Of a stretch of DNA of 64,000 bases, positions 21,164-32,466 are shown piece after piece. The DNA lies in assembly GCA_017591395.1 (NCBI GenBank), contig WEDG01002512.1:42872-106871 (forward strand), in the 5' to 3' direction. Each line of letters starts with the position of its first letter. Within the stretch, counting starts at the first letter, position 1. This stretch comes from Schistocephalus solidus (lineage: Eukaryota > Platyhelminthes > Cestoda > Diphyllobothriidea > Diphyllobothriidae). The notes under the pieces were generated by a model. That model was not told the origin of the DNA. It searched no databases and saw only the letters and a list, made by a program, of their open reading frames with translations. Position numbers and translations under genes: made by a program.

Positions 21164-24100
21164 GTCGGGTTTCACCCTCATTAGCAAACAAGAAGCCTTC
21201 GTCCACACCTTCAATACCAAAAGTTATCTCAGAGGTTTGTCCTGTAGCTAATGCAAGCCCACGGCCCTCCGGATCGACAGGAATTTCGATTCCAGCTGAA
21301 TCTTCACCCGTTAACCTTGTTCCTGGTTTGAGTGAAATTGTGTCAAAGCCACTTCTTTCTCATCCCAAGCAAACCATGCCTATTATAGCTGCCAAATCTA
21401 CTAAACCTTAGAAAACTCCTAGTAAATCTGAATCATTGGCTAATCCAGGCATTAAAATCAGTAATTTCATTACCGATGGGAAACCTGCTAACCCCTTAGC
21501 ATCTACAACAGCTGCGAACGCTAATGTTAGCATTCTTCCCAACCCAAAAGCTGGCCGAATTCCCCAAATAATTAACGCTTCTAATTATGTTACCAGTTTT
21601 TCAAAATCATTTATTCCTTTTTCAAATGCACGTTTTCCGCCAATTTATGCTAACTTCCCTCAAAATCTCATTTCTATGCCACCACCTATCTTTCAAATGC
21701 CACAATATAGCCTTCCTTCATCCAAATATGCCGTCGTACAATAATCTCAGTTCTCCTAACAGTAACATTTCGACAAATTGTAGACCAGAGCAATTTTGTT
21801 TCCCACCTTTCGTTTCTTCTTTCCAGTTTTCTACTCCGCCACCAAATTATCCTTTTTTATAAATACTGATGAGCGTAACATGCAGCTCAGGAATACGCTC
21901 AGATTAGTTTCACTCAATGCGAGATCAGTTGTAAATAAGATGGCTGAGCTTAGAACAGTAGCCTTTGAACTTGATCCAGATGTGCTGTGCATCACTGAAT
22001 CCTGGGCTCACTCTTATTTCTGACTTGACGCTTGATATAGATAATTTCAATTTGTACCGACAAGACCGCGCTGAAAAAAACGTGGCGGTGGTTGCCTCCT
22101 TTATATTAAGTCATCCTTTGTACATTTCCCTTTTCAGCTGGCCATTTCGTCCTTTTCTGGAAATGTATGCTTTGCTTCAGTCATCCTCCCTCACAATAAA
22201 AAAGTGTTAATTGGCTGTGTCTATAATCCTCCGTGTTATTCTGACAATGAAAGCGAGCTCTGTGAACTATTTGAAAAAGTTGCAGAAACTCAATTTGATG
22301 TCAAAATAATCGTAGGCGATTTCAATCTGCCAGACATTGACTGGCAGGCAAATTCCTCTCCGCCTAAAACATCAGAAATTGGTCGATACTATTAACTTTT
22401 CAAACATGTTCCAACTGGTCAGATCAGTTACTAGAAATGACAACATTTTTAGATTTAATTTTTACAAATGATGTCCACCCTCGCTTTATGAATTTTCATC
22501 ATGATCTTTTCACAAGTGATCACGCAATAATTCACTGTTGTTTTTCCAGTCCCCCTTCTTACGAAGCCTGAGGTTAAATGCAATAACCTCGACTTTGCTA
22601 ACACAAACCATGAAATGATAAATAATTTCGTAAGCAATCTAGATTGGCATAGCATATTTGCAATCAACGATCCAAACTTTTTCCGTGAGCTATTGCAGAA
22701 CCTCACAGAACAAATCCAGTCTTTAATCCCGTTTAAGATTTTTAATTCAAATACAGCTTCTTCTACTGTTCCGCATTTTCTCCAGAACAGACTAAAACAA
22801 TTACGAAAACAACTTAAAGATTCATCTGAAAGCTCTTTGTCAGTTCATTTAAGGATTGCACAAATATTTGAATTAGCATCGAAAATAAGGCTCGCGAGAG
22901 ATAAGCGTAGGGAGTCTCGGGCACTAAGTGATGGCAATTCATCCAAATCTGTTGCTCATATCTTCCATGTTCGGTCATCGGCTAAGCGTCTGAATGTAAC
23001 TCCGCCCTTACTCGACTGTAACAAAAAATTTGTTACAGACGACTTGGGCAAAGCAGAGTTGTTAAATTCGTTTTTTGCCAACCACTTTATCACTGAAACT
23101 AGCCCCACTCCCACAATTCCTCTGCTTTCAAATTCGCTTCTAACAACCATAAATTTCTCGCCTTCATGTATTCAAAAGGAAATAGCTCACCTAAAAAATT
23201 CACATTCGGTTGGAACTGATAACATTCAAAACTCACTTACTAAACAGTTAAGGAATTTTCCACCCCTACTAAGCAAGTTATTCTCAGTATTTCTCGAAAA
23301 TGGTTTCTTACCCGATTATTGGAAAACGTCTATTATAATACCAGTTTTTTTAAATCTGGTTCCCTGCTCGGACATTCATAACTATCGCGGTGTTCATAAA
23401 ACGCCCCTCTTGCTAAACTCTTCGAAAACTAATTGCAAAACAAATCACGGATTTTTGCATAAGCAATCAAATTATCAACTTTTTCCCATCACGGCTTCTT
23501 ACCGGACCGCTCTTCTGAAACCTGCCACATGTCTTTTCTAAATCTACTAACCTCTCTTCGTAATGATCATCTGTCTGTGGTAGTTATCTATTTTTGATCT
23601 TAGTAAGGCATTCGATAAAGTGCCTCATAAACGACTTCTAGCTAAACTAGAAGCTATAGGATTTCGTAGTCCCCTTACTGACTTTATTAGATCATACCTA
23701 AATGATCGAAAGCAAAACGTTTTAGTAGGGTCCTCATACTCAAGTGCTACCCCGATTGTTAGTGGTGTCCTTCAAGGTACCGTATTAGGTCCTTTTGTTG
23801 TTCTTTCTGTATATAAATGATATTTCATCGATAGTTAAACATTCTCAATCTTTTCTTTATGCTGATGACCTCAAATGCGTGTATTCCTTCTCTAACTCTA
23901 CGACCGAACGGTGCCTAGAACAAATTCATTCAGACTTAGACGCTCTTTCGGCCTGGAGCTCCACATGGCTAATGGAGTTCTCACCTACTAAGTGTCGCTA
24001 CATGCGTTTTGGGCCTGTAAGGCTGCCGCAACCTCTTATTTTTGAAGGTTGCCCTATGATTGAATGTTCCTCCATCAAGGACTTGGGCTTAAGCTACACC

Positions 24101-24770
24101 AATAAATTAGATCTTTCGCCTCATGCCGATAGAATTACGGCCAAAGCTGCTCAGATTTGCGGCTTTATTTCTTATAATTTCTACCTTCCTGAAATTAAAT
24201 TAAGACTTTATCGTATGTTTGTACTTCCCATTCTTGAATTTTGCTGTCCTTTTCTTCGGTTTAATGAACGAATATAGCCGTTCAAAAATTGAAAATGTCC
24301 AAAGACATTTCACAAAACACTCCTATTTCCGACTCTTTCAACTACTTCCTACTCAACAAGATGCCAGCTAATGAAGCTAAAATTTCTTTTGGGTCAGGAG
24401 ACTTGAAGCAGGCTTTGTCTCCTTTCCGACTAAATAATAGTTCAACTCTCCCAAACTTTCTGTCATTATCCCTGTTAGTCTTCCTTATAACCTAAGAAAT
24501 TCTGCACTAATTATACCTCCCCCGGCATCCTCCACGTGTAAACGCTCTCTTCTTTGCTTCTAGGTATAGTTTTCTTTGGAATAACTTGCCAATTGAAATT
24601 AGGTCGTTAACTAGTCTATCTGCATTCAAGCGAAGACTGCACATTTATCTTAACACTGATTCTATTAACCTTTTATTTTCCTCATCTTTTCCCAGTAGCT
24701 TTCCCCATGACTCGGAGAAAGGACCATCGGGAATTTAAGTGACCCTCTTGAAACTATATTTTCGCTACCT

Positions 24771-24937
24771 CGGGTCGCCCATGAACTATGATGTCTCCTT
24801 ATATCACCAGTCATCCAAACAATGACGTCATTCGGACGTACACATTCGGTGGTCCACAGTCTAAAATGCTACCGTTTCTTTGGATACTAACCATCATCAG
24901 ATTTCAATTCTGGATCCTAAGATGCTGAGGACTTAAG
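24771..24937. other. short spacer between LINE 3' end and retroposon
   Basis: No feature recognised. Confidence 0.3.
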
Positions 24938-25333
24938 TTCATTGACGCATTTTCGTGAGATTTTGTTTCATACGCCTAAGTGATCAAGAACGAATCACCT
25001 CGACGTTTCATTATTTCATTCTGAAATGCTACTACCGTATTACCCTACCCTACCACTTGACCATTTTTTCCTAAGCAGTTTTTTTCTCCTACCTTCTTTT
25101 GAAAAATGAAGGCTTATTGAACTCTGCCTCCAATTTTATGGTAGGAGTTTTTTTTCACTGCCTATTTTTTCTATTTCACCATTAATTTTAAAGCATCGCT
25201 AACTGTTGACATAGTAGGACAAGTTATGTATTTGTACATTTTATCTGCACAAATTGTCATAACTTTATTTCGTTACTAATGTTTGCTTAGACAGTGCCTT
25301 GCCGGTGCTAACCAAATATAAATTCTAAATTCC
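24938..25333 (+). repeat. 3'-anchored retroposon, copy 2 (longest)
   Basis: About 395 bp matching 16055-16404 block by block, with the best kept 3' end (GCTAACCAAATATAAATTC, then TAAATTCCAAA). It is followed at once by RT codons of another LINE, just as copy 1 is. Confidence 0.7.
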
Positions 25334-26525
25334 AAATTTTGCTTGAACGGTCCCAAAGTTGGATGCCAGCAGTTCTGAGAAGTAACCGTGGTGAGTGGCG
25401 TCCCACAGGGCTCAGTTTCAGGCCCCACATTATTCCTTGTTTGAATCAATGCTTGTGTCAGGGACCTTGACTGTGATGTCCTCCCGTTTGCTGACAACAT
25501 AAAACGATGGAAAGTTTTGGACAATACGGCAGTCGAAGACCATCGGTAACTGAACATGAATAGGCTCGAGGGCTGGTAAAAGCACCAGCTTATGCCACTC
25601 AATGTCAGTAAGTGCAATTTTCTTCAAATTGGCCGCTGTAAAGCCTACAGCCCAAGAATATACTTATAAATGGCGCATTATTGCAAACAGTTGACAGTCA
25701 GATGGACTTGGGTGTGTGGATTATATCATCACTCAAAACAACACTGAACTACACGATGGTGGCCAAGTAAGCCATGCCTGTATTGCAACTTATCAGGCGG
25801 GCCTTTATGGGATTTGACAAAGAAAATTTCTCCAAATATTTGGAAGCTTCGTGCAGCCGCATCTAGAATATGCTATACAAGCATGGAGTCCTTGGACTGC
25901 CAAGGATAGTACCGCCAGAGGCGGGCGACAAAAATATCTAAAGGCCTGCGATCGCTTACCTATGAAGATAGACTATCGACCCTCAACCTATTTCCACTTT
26001 CCTACAGGCAGATATGAGGAGATCCCATACTAAACTTCTCACATTATGAATGGCCTGACTTTGCTTCATTCCCAATAATTTTTCACTCTGACTAGCTCGC
26101 CCACCTTTGCGAGGTCACCCTTTAAACCACACACGGGTACAGGAAGGGTCCATGGATGCAATTATTTCTTCAGTAACAGAGCGGTTGCAGCGTGGAACGC
26201 TCTGCCTCGCGGATGCTGTTTCTCTAGGACCTTGAATTCCTTGAAGCGCAAACTCGACGCTTACCAACCCGCCCTTATAGTCAAATTGCATGTAATTATG
26301 CTACTCACAATACTTCAGTGGTCTTTAAGTGCATTTTTGTCGACTAGCCAGTGGCCATGTCATTATTGAAACGTATTTTCCAGCTTTCCTATGAATCGAT
26401 GCTTTCTTAGCCACTTTGAAACAAATAGGAAGCTCAAAGGCATTCACCTTTGTTTCATCTAATAAAACTGAACGGAAAATGAACCAAACTGATCTATTTT
26501 TAATAAAGAAAAAGTTGACCTGCAT
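25334..26525 (+). mobile_element. CR1-like LINE RT and 3' end (copy B side)
   Basis: RT reads VSGVPQGSVSGPTLFLV near 25395-25445, then FADNIKRW near 25490, where Asn replaces the second catalytic Asp of FADD. It continues through SMESLDCQG to ISKGLRSLTYEDRLSTLNLF, crossing the left edge of the duplication (25900) without a break. The 3' UTR with AATAAAACTGAACGG follows near 26461. Frameshifted and inactive. Confidence 0.8.
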
Positions 26526-27148
26526 ATGGAATCATCCCTGAGTTGTCTTTAGACTAGAATTGGGGTGGGGTTGGGGCAGGGGGTTGGTTCCTTAGGAAAT
26601 AGGGTGGGAAAAATGCGATTCGAATTTTTAGGCACCGATTCTTGGCCGATCCTCGGCGCCGACTCTAAACAGAATCATGTGACTAACTCGGCATAGGATC
26701 GGTGTAGAATGTTCGACACTTCTGGTTAAATTCGGCCTAGATTCGGCTCCAAATTGTTATTACGGATGCTATTTGTCAGATGGTTGATTATGTTGCTCAA
26801 GCAAACGCATTTGTTCTCATTTAATTGTTTTTTTCCATAATTTTGCAGCGAATTGAATTAAGGTTGATTGTCTGCAACTGCTTACGGATGGAATTACTGC
26901 CTCTTTTATTCACCAGTATGTTCCTTGTTGATTTTTGACCGGCGGACAAACCATCTGCTTCCAACAAGGCTTGGAAAATTATGAAAACCAGTTTGGCTAG
27001 TTAGCCAGTAAGCTGCTTCAGCAATTTCTTCAGCATTTCAAACGTGTTCCTAACTAGCCAGCACTAATTTAAGGGCTTGAAGACGTGAAAATCTGGCATG
27101 TTTCCCGAGCGTTTTCCGAGTGGCATGACCTTAAGCACCACAAATTCT

Positions 27149-27463
27149 TCAGTGGGTTTCAGAAATACTTCCGATGGACGACGAGGTAGCCGAGCCTTGT
27201 CCCCTGGATTTCGTGGCTGGCGATTCGGGAAGCCCGTAAATTACGACACATTGAACTTTGTCCGATGATAGTATCCTTTCCACAGTGATTCCGTGCCGTG
27301 AGATATTTGCCATGTCGTATGTGACAAACGTGCATCTGTTGAGTCGCAACGTCTTATATTTTTCCCTACACGAAATTCCGATCGTCTTATGTTTGTGGTC
27401 TAAATATGGTTCTCTCTTCACGATCCTTGGTACCATTTTTGAGGGAAAGTTGTCTTCATTCAC
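27149..27463 (-). pseudogene. LINE ORF1-like fragment, minus strand (copy B)
   Basis: Duplicate of the fragment at 18763-19077, with identical reading including VVIYGLPESP. Confidence 0.35.
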
Positions 27464-27475
27464 TTCTCAACAATG

Positions 27476-28153
27476 CGTGAAACTAGAGACTTTCATAAAC
27501 ATGGTCAGTACCAAGTCAATTGACCGACGTAAGAGAAGTTTCAATTTTACTTTAAAACACGTCCCCAAGAGTAAAATCCCCCTGGACGTTACATTTCATT
27601 TCCTTTACTCATGCGGCTCTAAATTTAAAGTCGCTGAAGCTAAAAGGTCGTCTTCCCGTAGCAAAAACCCGCCAGTTCTGTTCAAAATTTTTTCAGCGAT
27701 TGAAGTTGACCTTATTTTCTCTAAGCATGAGCACTCAGCTCAATATTTGAAAAAAACAAGTTGTTTATCTGTAGGGATAAAACCCCAATGGAACGTCGGG
27801 TTTCACCCTCATTAGCAAACAAGAAGCCTTCGTCCACACCTTCAATACCAAAAGTTATCTCAGAGGTTTGTCCTGTAGCTAATGCAAGCCCACGGCCCTC
27901 CGGATCGACAGGAATTTCGATTCCAGCTGAATCTTCACCCGTTAACCTTGTTCCTGGTTTGAGTGAAATTGTGTCAAAGCCACTTCTTTCTCATCTCAAG
28001 CAAACCATGCCTGTTATAGCTGCCAAATCTACTAAACCTAAGAAAACTCCTAGTAAATCTGAATCATTGGCTAATCCAGGCATTAAAATCAGTAATTTCA
28101 TTACCGATGGGAAACCTGCTAACCCCTTAGCATCTACAACAGCTGCAAACGCT
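27476..28153 (+). pseudogene. LINE ORF1 fragment, uninterrupted at the insertion site
   Basis: The same ORF1 as in the 19-24.8 kb element. It reads RRKRSFNFTLKHVPKSKIPL, KHEHSAQYL and, across the empty target site with a frame change near 27790, ERRVSPSLANKKPSSTPSIP. It ends after TTAANA where the duplication stops. Confidence 0.7.
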
Positions 28154-30300
28154 GTGGTTTAAATTCGAAATATGCCCGCTTCAATATAAACGAATGTATG
28201 TGTAAGTTACCCCTGCGCACCCTTGTTTGGCTACAGTTGACGCCGTCGTTTGAAAAGCTTGAACAGCGGTTGAAGTGAAGAAAACGCTCGCGAAAGGCGA
28301 AAGCCACTTACGTTAAATAACGTGGATGAAAGAGTCTGAATAAAAGTGAATTAGTTAACTTATAACTACACACGTTTAACTGCAATGTCATTTGTAAGCA
28401 GTGAACAAATGCTGAAAATGTTCCCTGGCAGCTCACAGCTGTGGAATGGAAAAAGCCAGTGCCTTGATATAGGCCCTCAGTGAACATCGCTGTGTACCAG
28501 GAAATCAGGCGACATTGCTATTCGAATGCGTGCGCGGAAGGTCCCATTATTTAGAAAGCTTCTACTTTTTGATGGCAATTTTGGCCGAAATGTATAATTT
28601 TTCCAGTCAGCAATCGATTGGTTACTCTTTCAAATACCTTACGGAGGTCTGACATGCGTTCTCAGTATCTACTTCCTCATTTAACTTGATATGTGTTACT
28701 TATATTGTACTAAAGAGGTTCTTGAAAATTACTTTTCCACTGAAGAACTTGTGTTACTTGGGGTTGATAGTTATATACCCCTCCAGTAATTACAGAAGAC
28801 TGTCATAAGTGAATTTTACATAATTTGGTAAATTGTGTTGGTCAGTCTAGCTGGTAGGTAGTTCGTAAACAGCCACTGAAATCCTTTCTGGAGGGAACAG
28901 ACAGATAGGTTTTATTGCCAGTCGTTAGGCACCATATTCAACCAAAGACTGGGTTGCAAATGCTGCATAATCGAAAAGCTAAAACAGGGCAATGATTTTA
29001 CGGAAGGCTACGTTTAAAGAGTCCGCTAGTATTACTTTATTTTCATGTTGACACATTATACGTCTGCCGACCATTTATGACTCAGTTACTAAGTTTTGCA
29101 TTCATAAAACTGGTCGGGGATGAACACAATCTTGCGCGTTTTGTCATGGGTATGGAAAGGCTGGAGGCTTTTGAAGGAATTCACTCGTTTTTGTATTTGC
29201 GGCTACCATTGATTTAGAAAACAGAAAAATTGTGTTTGTCTATCAAATCGTTAAGGATATAGCGAAAAAAACTTTGAATCCTACCATCGTAGCAAATTAC
29301 AAACAAAATCTGTCATTTCATTTTGCCTACGTTATTTACGCAGCGGCATCCTCCCCTGGCTTTGACGTCAGAGCAGGCTAATCTTGGTAACGTGCATTGT
29401 GTCCTCGGTGTGATCCATCGATGCCTGCAGTTATGCTGTTCCACCATGGTTAAAATGTGTCCATTAATGGGCATTCAAACTGCTTCAGCACCTACAATAT
29501 CCTGCAAATTTATAGTCAGCAAGAGGTTTTGTATAACCGGAGTTCTTATAATTTAATTATTCTCCTGCCGGTATGTATACAGATCCATCATTCTGCTCAT
29601 GAGAAAATTTCCCGATTTAACTACTAGAAGTGTTACCACTACAGGTAGCGAAAGAAATTACCGAGTTTACTAAAATAATATTGAGGTCCCAAATGGTTAT
29701 AACTTCCTGGCTGCGTGATGTTAAGCTGTTATGCAGTTGTTGGTTCTGAACAACTTGTGAGTGTATGCCCTAATGGAAACGTGTAGAAGAAAGCAGGCCA
29801 TCGCTTCTGGGCATCGTAAAGCCTTCCTCTTGATTGTTAGAAAGTATTCTGAAAGATAGTGGGAGTTAACATGAAGGATGTAATCTCCGTTATAGTGTCT
29901 ATCTTGAGAGTCATCGCAGAACAGCTAAGTCTAATTTGAACAATCCTGGACTTCCATGGGATCTTTTGAGAGGGGTTTTCACGAGCTAAAGAATAAGTGA
30001 TTTCCGTGTATAAATGCATCTGTAAGCATTAAGTGAAGCTGAACCAGCCTAGATAAAGATTTCAGCACTGACCCTGAGTTGTCTGTTCGGTCCGAAAATA
30101 GTCGGAACTTTCCCGGTACCAAATGAAAGAGGCAGAACCGAATGGTCGCCCGGAGCAACTTACTGTCTTTATCAGTTGGGATTTGGTCAGTCTGTGTACG
30201 ATTTTGGGGTCATTCCCTGACAACTCCGTTATTCAGTTGATCCGGGAATATTGAATGATGTGGCTGCTTTTGGGAGGGGGTATTTGGACTGAATATCATG
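28154..30300. other. about 2.1 kb without recognised genes
   Basis: No coding signal on either strand and no repeat shared with the rest of the window. It may be unique intergenic sequence. Confidence 0.45.
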
Positions 30301-30450
30301 TTCACCCTCTATTAACCTCTGTGTTCACCCTCTATTGAAATGTTAACGGCCGATACGCTTTAAGTCTTCCCACTCCTGCCTGTTTACCAATGCGTTGTAT
30401 CACATTCGTATCACAATGCGTTGTATCACATTGTATCACATCCATGAAGC
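30301..30450 (+). repeat. small tandem repeats
   Basis: GTTCACCCTCTATT occurs twice in 30297-30337. The units GCGTTGTATCACATT and GTATCACA recur in 30390-30443. Local slippage-type duplications. Confidence 0.7.
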
Positions 30451-30544
30451 TGTGCTGAACGCAGCAATCATTGCTTGGAATCAGCTCTGATTGGTGAGAG
30501 AAAAATACTGAAAAGAAAGGATGAAGAGGCATTAACCGGCAGAT

Positions 30545-31145
30545 GTTCACTAGGTGTCTGAAGTTTCGGGTAGTTGTTACGTGTAGCTGCGGGATGTGCA
30601 AAAGAGTCGGAGAAACCGACCGACGGCTGAAAATGCGAATGCACGAGCATCAGTTGGCTGTACAAACTTTGGACCCAGAGTCAGAGCTGACAAACCATGC
30701 CGCACAGATGGGCCACGTCTTCAACTTTGACGCCGTTGAAATCATGGGCCGAGGCGAGGAATACACGCCAGATAAAAGAAGCCAGGATATATACCCTACC
30801 GTTCGGTTAACTGCCACATAAATTTGCCTGCCTCCATCTGGTGTTCCGAGCCTTGTTGACAGGAGACCGCCAGGACGTAGAACTATAGAAACCGCTAATT
30901 ATCTTCGCGACCAAGGAGGACTGGGGTGGAACAAGCCATGGTGAAGGGCCTGCCGACTCAAACATACAGCCTTTTAGCAGGGGCGGCGATGGCGACAGAG
31001 GATACGACGAGATGTGGATCCAACGCAGCCAGACAGGCATCCTTGCAGGCACAAAACAAAGAGTGGCATATAGTGAGAGCAGTGAGCATGACCCTCCAGT
31101 CTCTGAAGATGGGTAGACAAAACACCTACCGAAACTTCTGACACC
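30545..31145 (+). mobile_element. Penelope-like element fragment, GIY-YIG nuclease
   Basis: An open frame at 30543-30821 reads VVTCSCGMCKRVGETDRRLK, MRMHEHQLAV, ESELTNHAAQMGHVFNFDAV, EIMGRGEEYT. This is the Penelope-type GIY-YIG domain: the Cys pair, the (Y)VGET.RRLK.R..EH helix and the HA...GH.F.FD..EI block. The catalytic Arg/His region is kept, but the Y of YVGET is replaced. After a stop the reading INLPAS.W fits the usual INLPAPY end. The RT upstream is absent. A further open stretch (30926-31141) is not assigned. Confidence 0.75.
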
Positions 31146-32466
31146 TAAAAAACATCTCCTGGGGAACGCCTTTCGTTTATTTGACACACCTCCAGGGGAT
31201 CGCATTTTCACTACTGTTAATAGTAAAAAAAGCCAGCATCCCTTTCCAATGCTGGTGCATCTGTGTGTAAACCCTGCTTCGTTGATTGGAGAGGAAGCAG
31301 TCATATCATGACAGACAGACGGCGACCTTATGGGTCACTGTGATAAAAGCGATCTTCAGTCTTCTGGATCAAGTCTTGCGTTTGAAGCCAATTACGTTGA
31401 AGCTGATGCAACCGCACGATTTCACGCATTATACATCCAACCTGTTTTAACCAATTCTGCCGTCCTCACTATGATCACTGGGAAAGGTTAGTTACCGGCT
31501 CGAAAGCCAGAGCGCACTAGTTGCCTTTTCATATAGCCTTAAGGTAATTGGTACAAATGAGGTATCCCAGTACGTGAGGCCTGGTTCATAGAATTTGAGA
31601 GAACAGTACCTTTGGATCATATAGAGAGGATCCTCTGGTGGACTAGCTACTGTATCTACATCCATCCCCAGGGATTTTCATCTGGTCTAACCACTGCCAT
31701 ACCATGAATTTCGTGTAAATTTAATACTACTTAAGTTACTCACAGCATAATATAATTCTCAATCAGGTCATCCCTGCTCCCACAAGGTAGTGTGATTTGT
31801 TTTCATGTAAGGTGAACAGATTAAATTTGCAGTTAGGGAGAATAGGTCCCAGCGAGTTCTGAACTCCGTTCAACGGAGTCATACTCAAAATTATCTATCC
31901 TTTTGGCCCATAAAGGCACTTTCGCCTGCGGGAAAACATAACCTACCTGTTTTTAGAATAAAAAAATTACCATTAAAGTCCCATCCCCCCGAAAACTTCC
32001 GAAAACGAACACGGACAATGGAAGCATGTTTACTGTACATCACGCGCAAAAAAGAATTAAAAAGGCCTACTAGGTGTAGGTCACTTGCCAAACTTTACTC
32101 CAATTTCCTCTGAATTTTGAAATATATGTGCGTTAGTGGGCGGGGGTCACATCTTTGGGGGCGGAGGAGAGGAAGGGCATTTGGAAGATAACTATGCACT
32201 GGGTGAGACACACAAGATGGAGTGCTTGCGGGATGAGGAAGTTCAGAGGCTCCTAACTATGAGGAACCTTCTGAGCTAGCAGCTAAAATGCCCTGACAGT
32301 CTTTATGTGCATATAAGTATGTAGTTATGGTCACGTGGTTGGAAGCGTGAAGACTGAAAAAAATAGTGACTATGCAACGGAGCTTCGTGAGCGGAAATGG
32401 GTAGAACGCCAACTGTACAAGCGGTGCTCCCTCTATAGCAGCAAAACAGGAAACAATGAGGACAGC
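31146..32466. other. SHANK 3' flank, no gene recognised
   Basis: This would include the SHANK 3' UTR. On the minus strand an ATTAAA lies near 31722 and an AATAAA at 31181-31176. Neither could be confirmed as the polyadenylation signal. No SAM-domain-like reading was found. Confidence 0.4.

Larger units (their letters stand above)
17515..21522 (+). repeat. duplicated segment, copy A (with later insertion)
   Basis: From CCAAGG at 17515 to AACGCT at 21522 this matches 25900-28153 at roughly 98% by eye, except that 1,755 bp (insertion plus one target-site copy) are present only here. On the left, copy B continues into LINE codons while copy A is truncated. On the right, copy A continues through ORF1 while copy B is truncated. 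Confidence 0.9.
19090..24770 (+). mobile_element. long LINE (ORF1 + ORF2), split by a nested LINE
   Basis: ORF1 reads RRKRSFNFTLKHVPKSKIPL near 19140, then AEAKR and IEVDLIFSKHEHSAQYL (an RRM-like layout). It stops at the insertion at 19409 and resumes at 21164 as a Pro/Ser/Asn-rich region to about 21740, with a TAG near 21410. ORF2 starts near 21880 with an endonuclease (LVSLNARSVVNKMAELR, then LIGCVYNPPC, then VGDFNLPDIDW). A linker with a long open frame follows (22615-23541). RT has FDLSKAFDKVPHKRLLAKLE (23597-23656), GVLQGTVLGP and YADDLKC (23857-23880). The C-terminus continues to about 24660 and the 3' UTR to about 24770. Several frameshifts make it inactive. Confidence 0.85.
25900..28153 (+). 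repeat. duplicated segment, copy B (empty site)
   Basis: 2,254 bp nearly identical to copy A without the nested LINE. Differences counted by eye are about 40, many of them homopolymer indels. The ORF1 codon that is TAG in copy A (near 21410) is AAG here (near 28041). The right edge (28153) cuts ORF1. Confidence 0.9.
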
